A stretch of DNA of 14,383 nt from Candidatus Brocadiaceae bacterium (GCA_024653795.1 JANLHY010000762.1:1-14383), one strand, 5' to 3'; shown: positions 1-6,864, numbered from the stretch's first letter. Notes: generated by a model not told the origin, from the sequence alone. A program made the numbers and translations.

Positions 1-73
1 CCCCTAACCCCTCCCACCAGGGGCGGGGGAAAAACGTTTCCTCCCCCTCGATGGGGGAGGTCAGGTGGGGGTG
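1..73. repeat. GC-rich inverted repeat at window edge
   Basis: Runs of C and G are arranged symmetrically. The core is a perfect 8-bp stem, CCTCCCCC at 40-47 and GGGGGAGG at 53-60, with a 5-nt loop. It is flanked by outer arms that also pair imperfectly (about 1-20 with 58-73). No T-tract follows, so it is not a convincing intrinsic terminator. It resembles the C/G-rich hairpins at 8334-8500 and is probably a REP-like dispersed intergenic repeat. The left part may be cut by the window edge. Confidence 0.6.
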
Positions 74-110
74 CTGAACTGTTACCATTTTATAAAAAAA
101 TTCACCCACA

Positions 111-1640
111 ATGTCAGAAGAATCTAAAAATCACGAACAAAAAAATAAAAATGGTTTTAATTCATACGAAGAGGCGTTGACCTTTCTTTACAAAGCCATT
201 GATTATGAGAAGCTGATTAGTTACCAGTACAACTCATCAACTTTCAGCCTGGACAGGATGGTAAAGATGCTTGAATACGCGGGGAATCCGCACAAATCTT
301 TTCCCAGTATTCATATAACGGGCACAAAGGGAAAGGGTTCTACTGCCATTATGATGTCAACCATTCTGGAACACGCGGGTCTTAAGACGGGGCTTTTTAC
401 CTCTCCTCATCTGATTGACCTTAAAGAGCGCATCCAGATAAATCGCCAGAATATTTCCGAACATGAGTTTACCAGTAATTTAAATGAATTCCGGCCATAC
501 ATTCAGCATTTGCGCGAAACAGAGCCGTCCGCATCTCCGACATTTTTTGAGATATTAACCGCTATCGCCATGCTCTATTTTAAAAAAAAGCTCGTTGAGA
601 TGGCTGTCCTGGAGGTGGGATTGGGCGGACGTCTTGACTCCACGAATGTGGTGATACCGCACGTATCGATTATTACCAACGTAGGGTTTGACCACACGGC
701 AATTCTTGGTAATACCCTTTCCAGCATTGCTTATGAAAAGGCCGGGATTATTAAGCAGGGTGTGCCTGTTGTGTCTACCGTAGAAGATTCTGAGGCCCTT
801 TCCGTAATAGAGAAAACATGTAAGGAAAAAGATGCCAGGCTGTATTTGCTTGGAAGGGATATTTGGGTTGAGGAGGTGCAAAGTATTCATGAAAATAAGT
901 CAGCGTTGCATAGACACGATCATCGCACGATTTTAGACTTCGTCGTGAGTGCTCAGTCGAACGATTTTGGATTGCGGAATGCAGAATTATCACTCAATCC
1001 CAAAGTCCAAAATCCGAAATCCGAAATCCGAAGTCCAAAATCTGAAAGGGGTTTGATGTGTACGATAAAAACCTGGCGGCATACTTACCCAGATATCTTT
1101 CTGCCGCTTATTGGCGCTCACCAGGCGAAAAACTGCGCTCTGGTTTTGGGCGCATTAGAAATTATGCGGGAGCAAGGCACTATTTCGATTGATGATGAAA
1201 CCATACGGAATGCCCTTGTCCAGGTGCATTGTCCTGCGCGTGTCGAGGTTATTGGGAAGAATCCATTGATTATCCTGGATTATGCCCATACGGTAGATTC
1301 AATGAAATTCCTTAGGGAGAGCCTATTGGAGAATTTTACATTTAATAAGTTAATCCTGGTTCTGGGGTTCTCACAGGATAAGGATTTGGACAATATTTTA
1401 AAAGAGATTATTACGGTAGGTAATTCGATTATTGTAACCAAAAGCAGGAACCCCCGCGCCGCCCCACCTGAAGATTTATACCAGAGGATAGAAAACCTCT
1501 GTGGTAAACAAGCGGAGATAACGGATAATACTCAGGATGCCGTGACTGCCGCAAAACGGATGGCCTCTAAGGAGGATTTGATTTGCATCACCGGCTCAGC
1601 CTATGTGGCAGGCGAAGCCATGCAGGCATTGAATTCTTAG
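111..1640 (+). CDS. folC: Bifunctional folylpolyglutamate synthase/dihydrofolate synthase
   Basis: FolC is a cytosolic ATP-dependent Mur-type ligase. It adds glutamate to dihydropteroate and/or lengthens the glutamate tail of tetrahydrofolate. Seen here: the P-loop GTKGKGST (residues 71-78), SPHL (98-101), DSTN (176-179), ITNVGFDH (188-195), EKAGIIK (209-215, the Lys carbamylated in the family), GAHQAKN (335-341) and DYAH (390-393). The length, 509 aa, is well above the usual 420-440. The excess is mainly residues about 273-313, encoded by repeat-like DNA at about 930-1050 and lying between the central domain and the GAHQAKN motif. About 17 extra residues precede the family start region SYEEALTFL. 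No clear Shine-Dalgarno precedes this ATG. The gene fits the folate/C1 theme of metF and metV downstream but is not in one operon with them (opposite strand). Confidence 0.9.
   Translation: MSEESKNHEQKNKNGFNSYEEALTFLYKAIDYEKLISYQYNSSTFSLDRMVKMLEYAGNPHKSFPSIHITGTKGKGSTAIMMSTILEHAGLKTGLFTSPHLIDLKERIQINRQNISEHEFTSNLNEFRPYIQHLRETEPSASPTFFEILTAIAMLYFKKKLVEMAVLEVGLGGRLDSTNVVIPHVSIITNVGFDHTAILGNTLSSIAYEKAGIIKQGVPVVSTVEDSEALSVIEKTCKEKDARLYLLGRDIWVEEVQSIHENKSALHRHDHRTILDFVVSAQSNDFGLRNAELSLNPKVQNPKSEIRSPKSERGLMCTIKTWRHTYPDIFLPLIGAHQAKNCALVLGALEIMREQGTISIDDETIRNALVQVHCPARVEVIGKNPLIILDYAHTVDSMKFLRESLLENFTFNKLILVLGFSQDKDLDNILKEIITVGNSIIVTKSRNPRAAPPEDLYQRIENLCGKQAEITDNTQDAVTAAKRMASKEDLICITGSAYVAGEAMQALNS
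930..1050. repeat. Repeat-like insert inside folC
   Basis: This stretch has low complexity and differs from the rest of folC. It contains tandem, slightly varied copies of a 7-nt unit AATCCGA/AGTCCAA at about 1003-1043, preceded by a TTTTGGATTGCGG-type segment (about 965-978) that looks like the same family in the other orientation. It keeps the reading frame and encodes residues about 273-313, including the NPKVQNPKSEIRSPKSERG stretch. It resembles the short intergenic repeat after folC (1641-1700). Origin as an inserted dispersed element is inferred from composition and from the excess length of FolC. Confidence 0.6.
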
Positions 1641-1700
1641 ATTTACGATTGCGGATTTACGATTTTTCAATCTGAAATCGTACTTTGTAAATCGTAATTA
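1641..1700. repeat. ATTTACGATT-type degenerate repeat
   Basis: Directly after the folC stop, the unit ATTTACGATT occurs twice (about 1641-1665), followed by an inverted version, GTAAATCGTAATT, at about 1687-1699. The arms can pair imperfectly around the middle of the stretch, so the RNA could fold weakly. There is no poly-T end, so a terminator role is uncertain. Confidence 0.5.
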
Positions 1701-1743
1701 AGCCCTACCTTTGCATTTGTGGTCTTTTATTCACTATTTCCTG

Positions 1744-1774
1744 TTGACTAAACTAGTCAGGAATGTAATATAAA
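1744..1774 (+). promoter_or_regulatory. Promoter with overlapping operator-like palindrome
   Basis: A -35 like TTGACT at 1744-1749 is followed by TAATAT (1766-1771, 16-nt spacer) or TATAAA (1769-1774). A perfect 6-bp inverted repeat, TGACTA-AAC-TAGTCA, at 1745-1759 overlaps the -35 box, as an operator would. The next gene starts at 1799 after the ribosome site GAGGAA (1783-1788). Autoregulation by an antitoxin-type repressor is an inference. Confidence 0.45.
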
Positions 1775-1798
1775 GCAAATTAGAGGAAGAAGTAACGT

Positions 1799-2029
1799 AT
1801 GTTAGTTGATAAAATTAAAAAGGCAGTAAAGGTTTGGTCTTCTATTTCAGAAATACTCTATGTTCCACATACAGAAGAAGAATATCTGGAGTTGGTTAAG
1901 TTACTTGATAGTTTGATTGATGAAGTTGGTGAGGATGAAACACATCCTTTGGCTTCACTTATGGAAATCATAGGGGTTCTGATTGAGAAATATGAAAATG
2001 AGCATATTCCAGAAATTACGAAAGAGTAG
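1799..2029 (+). CDS. HigA-like antitoxin N-terminal domain, no HTH
   Basis: A 76-aa acidic protein. The stretch HTEEEYLELVKLLDSLIDE and the end VLIEKYENEHIPE match my recollection of the N-terminal helical domain of COG5499/HigA-type antitoxin regulators. In those proteins this domain sits before a helix-turn-helix domain, and members are usually 110-140 aa. Here translation stops just where the HTH should begin, so the protein is either a stand-alone domain or a truncated antitoxin. It has a plausible promoter and ribosome site of its own. No partner HigB-type toxin is visible on either side. A hicB remnant follows in another frame, so this patch looks like decayed toxin-antitoxin genes. Function is unproven. 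Confidence 0.6.
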   Translation: MLVDKIKKAVKVWSSISEILYVPHTEEEYLELVKLLDSLIDEVGEDETHPLASLMEIIGVLIEKYENEHIPEITKE

Positions 2030-2064
2030 CCTGTAAGAAAAGAAAGTCAAAAAAGGAACAATCT

Positions 2065-2163
2065 CTTTGCTGGAGTCATAGGAAAACAGAGGAAGAGGCG
2101 TTAAAAAATATTCAGAAGGCGATAGAGTTATATTTGGAGGCAGATGAAAATTCAAAGAATTGA
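2065..2163 (+). pseudogene. hicB antitoxin C-terminal remnant
   Basis: The frame starting at 2065 reads LCWSHRKTEEEALKNIQKAI followed by ELYLEADENSKN and a TGA at 2161-2163. This matches the conserved second half of HicB antitoxins (a GCxSxGxTxEEALxNxxEAI pattern). No start codon or N-terminal half with HicB character is found upstream. The DNA between 2030 and 2064 encodes a Lys-rich stretch unlike HicB. It is best read as a gene fragment. Downstream to about 2240 the same frame stays open without recognisable content. An intact HicBA pair exists at 6646-7109. Confidence 0.55.
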
Positions 2164-2257
2164 AGAGAAGCAAGAGAAGAATCAAAGGATGAATCAGGAG
2201 TTCCGATGGATAAGGTAATTAAAGTTTTGAAATTAAAATGAATGCCTATCACTAAAC

Positions 2258-2326
2258 GTCTAACAACTAAGCTTCCCGGCGGCAATGTACCGCAACGGAA
2301 AGCCGTCACGGTAGCGCATGTTAGGC
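2258..2326 (-). other. attC-like imperfect palindrome (possible integron cassette end)
   Basis: On the minus strand the 69 bp begin with GCCTAAC (fits RYYYAAC) and end with GTTAGAC (fits GTTRRRY). These two outer boxes pair except at one base. Inside are further short complementary segments (CGGC with GCCG, flanked by CC with GG), giving a long imperfect hairpin. The stop codon TAA of the restriction gene at 2321-2323 lies inside the first box, the arrangement typical of integron gene cassettes. No integrase gene or second attC is visible in the window, so an unrelated REP-like palindrome remains possible. Confidence 0.5.
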
Positions 2327-3127
2327 GTTCTTAAATGCTCTATTGCGATAATTGGCTAAATCCTCGTCTGTCATTTGTTCTGGCGGTACAAGCTGATAAT
2401 GTTTCTCGTCGCTAATAACCACTCCATTTTCTCCCAATTCAAATGAGAAAAGCGCAATCAAGTTATCCTCAACGAACTGAGCTGCAATTGACCGACATAT
2501 CAAGTTGGGGAATTTTGAGGAACACAAAGCGAAATCTTGTTCTATTTGAACAATGCCAAGTTGATCTGTGCCACCTTTTGCCTGCACTGGAAAGACATAT
2601 TGTGCGCCACGTTGATCTATCCCAACGTATATTTCATCTGTTTCAACCTGTCCCATTTCTGGCACGGTTGTTCTTAAATGATTTTGCAATGAGTAACAAG
2701 TAACGCCAGTAAATATGTCTATAAGCCTATTGTAACGAAGTTTTGCAAGTAAGCCTTGTTCATCATTTAAAGCATATTTTGTAATAATGCCAGGTGTAGC
2801 GTCTGGAATTTTAGTTTCCGCTAAAAGGTTATTGGGGATTATCCGGGGCATAGAGGCAAGAGAAAATTTATATTTTGCCTGCCCAGTTGGTCGGATAACC
2901 CATTCAAATCCTTCTGGTGCTCGCTTGCAGATTGACTCTGGAAGATTGACACGATAGCGAAAACTATAAACTACATCCCCAAGGTTCTTTGGCAGTTTAA
3001 TCCGAAGTTTTTTGGCGGTGCGAACGAGATACTCTCGTTCAAAAGCCACTTCCTGATCACCTTCTCGATAATATTTATTGAAAATATTCTCTATCAGTTT
3101 TGCATATCTATTGCTGCCGTCAGCCAT
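2321..3127 (-). CDS. Putative type II restriction endonuclease
   Basis: A 268-aa protein 25 bp downstream of a DNA methyltransferase on the same strand. A nuclease-like core is visible at residues 161-186: VETDEIYVG, then a variable turn, then YVFPVQAKGG. This gives acidic residues E162/D164, a hydrophobic strand and Q182-A-K184, as in PD-(D/E)xK nucleases of the QxK subtype. An N-terminal helical region (residues 1-50) and a basic middle part could bind DNA. AGGA lies 6 nt before the ATG. The pairing with a methyltransferase supports a restriction role: cutting unmodified incoming DNA at the site the partner methylates. The recognition site cannot be read from sequence. The stop codon overlaps the attC-like site. 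A Mrr-like or other DNA-repair nuclease is the alternative. Confidence 0.65.
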   Translation of the reverse strand: MADGSNRYAKLIENIFNKYYREGDQEVAFEREYLVRTAKKLRIKLPKNLGDVVYSFRYRVNLPESICKRAPEGFEWVIRPTGQAKYKFSLASMPRIIPNNLLAETKIPDATPGIITKYALNDEQGLLAKLRYNRLIDIFTGVTCYSLQNHLRTTVPEMGQVETDEIYVGIDQRGAQYVFPVQAKGGTDQLGIVQIEQDFALCSSKFPNLICRSIAAQFVEDNLIALFSFELGENGVVISDEKHYQLVPPEQMTDEDLANYRNRAFKNA

Positions 3128-3152
3128 AATAATCCTGCTTTTATGTGAATTG

Positions 3153-4454
3153 TTATTGACCCCAACGGAGAACTAAAACCTCTTCGCGCATCTGTTTTTT
3201 GGTTGCTGTAGCAAGTCTTGTGCGAAAAAGATCAATGCCCACAACTTCATACCCTAATGATTTGGCAATATCTGCAAGTATATTTCCGGTTTTAATCAGG
3301 ACTTGGAAATAGGAAGCCTGATCACCAACAACATAGCCTAGATGTGCGCCGGGCTTTAAAAACGGTCTTAACGTAGCAAGATGACGTGCCATTCCGCCAA
3401 AATATAGTTTTGTTACTCTGCTATATAGTTTCTCAAACCCTGATGTTTTATTTAATTCGATACGACGTTTTTCAATGGTGTCAGCAATGGCTTGGATTTC
3501 CTTATGATGAGATACCAACTCATCATCGGCATCCCCTTTATAAACGGTTCGTGTATTTGATCTAAGCAAGCCCTTTTTTAATGCACGAAGTTCATCCTTA
3601 TTATTGATTAAACCAAGTATTACGGATTCTAAGCGAGTAGTTCGAGTGTAATCCTTCTCGTTAGGGTATGGTGGAGACGTAAAGACGGCATCGATACTTT
3701 GTGGCTGAAGTAACTGGACTAAATTTCTTGAATCGGCATAGTAGATCACTGCTGGGGTGGCTTGATTTCTTGTCGTCTGAAGATCGGCACACATCGATTT
3801 AATCGCTGACAACCAGATTTCAACTACCGGAGCATCAGTTTTTTTTGTTCTTAAAACACCCACTTCGGGGCCGAAATGCAGGTTGCTAATTGAGAACACT
3901 AAGGCTTTCGCCAATGCAAGTAATTCGTGATTAAGCAACTGTTGTTCCGAGTTGTTTTTGATCTGTTCCAGAAGCACTAACGACTTATGAAGTGGTAAGG
4001 GGCTGATGGAATCCCTCAGTAACAGAGAAAAAGCCTCTTCCGGCAATTTTCTAAGTGGTGATGTCTCTGTAGCAATTATCTTATGTGCGCGGCTTGCAAC
4101 TGAAATTGCATGATTAAGAAGCCTATCAGGATCGACTGACCAATCCACCTTGACTGAACTGGCGAAATGGGCCATTGTATTTGCTTCAATACCAATGCTT
4201 GACACGCCATTTAACTTGGCTTCTACAACTGTTGTTCCTGTTCCGCAAAATGGGTCAAGAACTGTATCTCCATGTTTCAACCCAAAGCGAATGAGATAGT
4301 CACGAACCAGATGTGGAGGAAAAGATAAAACAAACCTATACCAATTATGAAACTGTTTGTCGTTGATATCTAACTTGTTGGCGTTTCCATTTTTTCTGGG
4401 CGCCACAATTCTTTCAGCAGTTGTAAAAAGCGATAGTTGCATAGAATTCTCCAC
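3153..4454 (-). CDS. Site-specific DNA methyltransferase (m4C/m6A type)
   Basis: A 433-aa amino-methyltransferase. The AdoMet-binding motif LDPFCGTGTT is at residues 66-75, followed by the motif II acid (GIE, 88-90). The catalytic motif IV TSPPYPNEKDYTR is at 259-271. The order, binding motif first and catalytic motif about 190 residues later, leaves room for a target-recognition region between them (alpha-like layout). TSPPY rather than DPPY favours N4-cytosine methylation but does not exclude N6-adenine. HNWYRFVLSFPPHLVRDYL near the N-terminus is typical of related enzymes. GGAG lies 7 nt before the ATG. It protects the host from the nuclease encoded 25 bp downstream. The two form a type II-like restriction-modification pair, likely transcribed with the membrane protein gene upstream. 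Confidence 0.85.
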   Translation of the reverse strand: MENSMQLSLFTTAERIVAPRKNGNANKLDINDKQFHNWYRFVLSFPPHLVRDYLIRFGLKHGDTVLDPFCGTGTTVVEAKLNGVSSIGIEANTMAHFASSVKVDWSVDPDRLLNHAISVASRAHKIIATETSPLRKLPEEAFSLLLRDSISPLPLHKSLVLLEQIKNNSEQQLLNHELLALAKALVFSISNLHFGPEVGVLRTKKTDAPVVEIWLSAIKSMCADLQTTRNQATPAVIYYADSRNLVQLLQPQSIDAVFTSPPYPNEKDYTRTTRLESVILGLINNKDELRALKKGLLRSNTRTVYKGDADDELVSHHKEIQAIADTIEKRRIELNKTSGFEKLYSRVTKLYFGGMARHLATLRPFLKPGAHLGYVVGDQASYFQVLIKTGNILADIAKSLGYEVVGIDLFRTRLATATKKQMREEVLVLRWGQ

Positions 4455-4502
4455 TACCTATAGACAGGTTATTTTTTTGTTGGCTGAGGCTTTTCATGTC
4501 TT

Positions 4503-5084
4503 TCATTTAAGGAGGTTATTATTATGAGTTGTAATTTTCGGTCTGTCAGCAGGCAACCTTTTAAGCTGCGCTATTTCATTTACAATTTCTTCTTTCGTCT
4601 TTTTGGATTGGTTAGAGAAACCGCAAATACACTTAAAGAAGATTTTCGCGCGGCCAGGAAATTTAAAGACTACCGATTCCAGGACATCTGCCTTGCATCG
4701 GGGACAAAATGGGCCACTAATGGTGATGGGACCTGGCACATCTTCAAAGCCAATGAGACGGAAACTCAGATTGTTGTAAGTGAATTCCTCAATCATTTCG
4801 GGATAAAAAATCTTCTTTTTGCTCGATATAAAAGAGTCGAAGAGACTGAAAAGGTCATAAAGAACTTGTCTTCTCTTGTTGATCTCGGTTTTCCTCTGCA
4901 TGTGGAAAAGCTCAAGAAAGCCTGCCAGCGAAAGAGCGACGATGAATAAAGAAATTGAAAATCCCAAATTAAAGAATATCGATGAGATGCCGAAAACGAA
5001 AATGGTACTAAGAATAGAAAAGATGCCGATATTATCGATTATTTTGTTTAATGCTTTTTTTATGGTATCTAAAAATTCGGTCAT
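4503..5084 (-). CDS. Membrane protein with C-terminal zinc ribbon
   Basis: I do not recognise the family. Using the ATG at 5084 (193 aa), two adjacent hydrophobic segments are visible at about residues 18-40 and 41-60, followed by a basic stretch (QRKTEINKRRQ) and an amphipathic helical part. A CPRC (127-130) paired with CIC (152-154) forms a likely four-cysteine zinc ribbon, presumably cytosolic. A longer version starting with TTG at 5117 is open, but the ATG has a better placed weak ribosome site and fits the promoter at 5143-5171. It is followed after 48 bp by the methyltransferase on the same strand, so it may be an accessory part of the restriction-modification locus; that is inference only. 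Signalling, membrane sensing or RNA/DNA binding by the ribbon are all possible. Confidence 0.6.
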   Translation of the reverse strand: MTEFLDTIKKALNKIIDNIGIFSILSTIFVFGISSIFFNLGFSISLFIVALSLAGFLELFHMQRKTEINKRRQVLYDLFSLFDSFISSKKKIFYPEMIEEFTYNNLSFRLIGFEDVPGPITISGPFCPRCKADVLESVVFKFPGRAKIFFKCICGFSNQSKKTKEEIVNEIAQLKRLPADRPKITTHNNNLLK

Positions 5085-5142
5085 CGTGAATTGCCTATTG
5101 TTATTTACAGCCAACAATTATCTTTATTCTATAATTGCCAGC

Positions 5143-5171
5143 ATATTATTGCATAGCACGGCGGATGTCAA
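5143..5171 (-). promoter_or_regulatory. Strong sigma70-type promoter for the RM cluster
   Basis: On the minus strand TTGACA (plus 5166-5171) is followed by a 17-nt spacer and TAATAT (plus 5143-5148), close to the consensus. Transcription would start near 5136, about 50 nt before the ATG at 5084, and run through the membrane protein, methyltransferase and nuclease genes. Confidence 0.6.
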
Positions 5172-5218
5172 ACAAAAATAGGCAGCATTACATTGGGAAT
5201 GCAATTATTAGCTAAAGA

Positions 5219-5295
5219 CGAGATTCTTCGCTTCGCTCGGAATGACAAAAGGCGAAGGGATCAGCATGACAATTTGTCACTCTCAGCGAAGAATA
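5219..5295. repeat. Dispersed inverted-repeat element (ATTCTTCGCT type)
   Basis: The left arm, 5220-5249, reads GAGATTCTTCGCTTCGCTCG then GAATGACAAA. The right arm, about 5274-5295, is its inverse (revcomp ATTCTTCGCTGAGAGTGACAA). This TTCTTCGCT...GAATGAC sequence is, from memory, a common intergenic repeat in many environmental bacterial genomes. No coding potential was seen. It lies in the gap of about 240 bp between the RM cluster and metF. Confidence 0.6.
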
Positions 5296-5325
5296 TAATG
5301 TGTCTTTTCTCCGTACTCTCTGTGG

Positions 5326-6264
5326 TTATACAGTCGGTCTGGGATATAAGTGGGCTTGCTGGACAATTTCAGGAACGGCCTCTTCCCATTCAACTGCCAT
5401 GATATGTACGCCAGAAATACCTTTGATTTCTCTGACCTGCTCAATGACTTCAAGGCATATCTTAATGCCTTCTTCTTTTCCTTTTTTGGCTGCTGATGCG
5501 GCTGCCATGCGGTTCATAACCTCATCGGGTACGTCCATGCCGGGTACGTTGTGTTTCATATGTTTTGCCATACCAACTGACTTTAGCGGAGCAACACCTG
5601 CCAGGATGAACGCCTTTTCATGAAGTCCCATGTCGGCAACCATCTTCATCCATTCTTTAAACTTTTTGACGTTGTAGATAATCTGTGTTTGTATGAAATC
5701 GGCGCCGGCGGTAATTTTCTTTGCAAGCCGTATCGCGCGGAATTTAAAGGGGTCGGCAAAGGGATTTTCGGCTGCGCCAATAAAGAATTTTGGCTCAGAT
5801 GTCTTCAATTCCTGACCGGATTGAAATTTCTTTTCATCCCTAAGAACCTTTACCATCTGGATAAGTTGGACGGAATCTATGTCAAAGACGCCTTTTGCCA
5901 TCGGATGGTCGCCAAATTTCTGGTGGTCTCCTGTAAGACAGAGCAGGTTTTTTGCGCCCAGCGCTGCGGCGCCCAGGAGGTCGCTCTGTATGGCAATTCG
6001 GTTCCTGTCGCGGCAGGTCATCTGGATAATTGGTTCTAATCCCACATCAAGAACGATACGACCTGCAGCAATACTGGACATGCGTACAACGGCAGTTTGG
6101 CAATCGGTAATATTAAAAGCGTCTCCGTAACCTTTTAATATTGTGGCCTTTTTCTCAATCACTGAACGGTCAGCTCCCCGCGGAGGGCCAAGTTCCGCCG
6201 TAACGGCAAATTTCCCACTGCGAAGAAGTATTTCAAGGTTGCTACCAGATTTATTGTCAGTCAT
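5326..6264 (-). CDS. metF: Methylenetetrahydrofolate reductase, MetF-type subunit
   Basis: A 312-aa TIM-barrel flavoprotein. It reduces 5,10-methylene-tetrahydrofolate to 5-methyl-tetrahydrofolate, for methionine synthesis or for the methyl branch of the Wood-Ljungdahl pathway. Seen: KFAVTAELGPPRG (18-30) with the family's conserved Glu (E24), TCRDRNR (83-89), LTGDHQ (110-115, conserved Asp) and FIQTQIIYN (190-198). The length is normal for the short MetF that works with MetV. It starts 13 nt after the stop of orf115, and a GAGGAG inside that gene's 3' end is rather far from this ATG (19 nt), so translation may be coupled. metV lies upstream on the same strand but is separated by three small foreign-looking genes. 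The product likely pairs with MetV and draws electrons via a partner such as the 692-aa flavoprotein. Confidence 0.88.
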   Translation of the reverse strand: MTDNKSGSNLEILLRSGKFAVTAELGPPRGADRSVIEKKATILKGYGDAFNITDCQTAVVRMSSIAAGRIVLDVGLEPIIQMTCRDRNRIAIQSDLLGAAALGAKNLLCLTGDHQKFGDHPMAKGVFDIDSVQLIQMVKVLRDEKKFQSGQELKTSEPKFFIGAAENPFADPFKFRAIRLAKKITAGADFIQTQIIYNVKKFKEWMKMVADMGLHEKAFILAGVAPLKSVGMAKHMKHNVPGMDVPDEVMNRMAAASAAKKGKEEGIKICLEVIEQVREIKGISGVHIMAVEWEEAVPEIVQQAHLYPRPTV

Positions 6265-6277
6265 AGTTTTGGTTATA

Positions 6278-6625
6278 TTAAAAGCTCCTCACAACAGATG
6301 CTTTTTTACCCGTTATTTGTGAATACTCTTTTGCAACTTCTATCATATTATCAAAGTATAATGGGTTATAAACGCAGATGGTAATATGATTCCATTCTGA
6401 ACTGAATAAGCGATCATATTTAGATGCAGATGTAATTTCAGTAATTATCTTGCCTATGAAAAATCCTTTTTCTTTGATAATTAGTCTACATCTTCCATAT
6501 ACTCCTCCATGCATATAAAATTCATATTTGCATTTAACTAAATTTTTACAATGCTTAGCTAGTATTTCCTGAAATATTCTTTTACGAGAGGTTTCGCTTT
6601 CTTCGATTATATTTTCATTTTCCAT
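6278..6625 (-). CDS. Hypothetical protein, HicBA-linked
   Basis: 115 aa, no family recognised. A charged, helical N-terminus (to about residue 30) is followed by an alternating strand-rich region, KYEFYMHGGVYGRCRLIIKE, and a likely alpha/beta C-terminus ending in basic KKASVVRSF. No signal peptide or membrane span. AGGTGG lies 4 nt before the ATG. It starts 20 bp after hicA and ends 13 bp before metF, so it is co-transcribed with both. The DNA is visibly A/T-rich compared with metF and metV, as in hicA/hicB, suggesting arrival with the toxin-antitoxin pair. It could be a third component or passenger. Confidence 0.55.
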   Translation of the reverse strand: MENENIIEESETSRKRIFQEILAKHCKNLVKCKYEFYMHGGVYGRCRLIIKEKGFFIGKIITEITSASKYDRLFSSEWNHITICVYNPLYFDNMIEVAKEYSQITGKKASVVRSF

Positions 6626-6645
6626 AAAGCCACCTAAATTTGCAT

Positions 6646-6864
6646 CTATTTATTCAGCCACTCTACTTTAGTTATTCCTGCTTGTCTTAAGAGTCTTGTT
6701 AAAAAACCTATCCCAATCTCTGACTCATGCTTGTTGGGAATTATAATTGTTTGATTTCCTCTTTTCATTTTTGGATGTTTTCCACCGTAGAAAGGCCCTT
6801 CAAATCCGAGTTCTTTCATTCGAGAAACAAACTCCAACCATGTTACTGGTTTTAATTTTTCCAT
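6646..6864 (-). CDS. hicA: HicA family toxin (mRNA interferase)
   Basis: A 72-aa small basic protein of the double-stranded-RNA-binding-like HicA fold. HicA toxins cleave mRNA and stop growth unless bound by HicB. Seen: the start KPVTWLEFVSRMKELGFE, then GGKHPKMKRG with the family's catalytic His at residue 30, then IIIPNKHESEIGIGFLTRLLRQAGIT, matching the PxHxxExxxGxLxxIxxQAGI pattern of the family. Length is typical. The start codon overlaps the hicB stop by one base (TAATG), so translation is coupled. Gene order is hicB then hicA, the reverse of the commonest order. The pair sits between metV and metF. Confidence 0.88.
   Translation of the reverse strand: MEKLKPVTWLEFVSRMKELGFEGPFYGGKHPKMKRGNQTIIIPNKHESEIGIGFLTRLLRQAGITKVEWLNK

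Noticed and set aside
4524..4949. A plus-strand frame of 141 aa with a very good AAGGAGG ribosome site in front
   Set aside because: It lies opposite the membrane/zinc-ribbon gene. The minus-strand product has clear domains, a strong promoter and co-directional neighbours, while the plus product shows no motif. The AAGGAGG is the complement of that gene's last codons.
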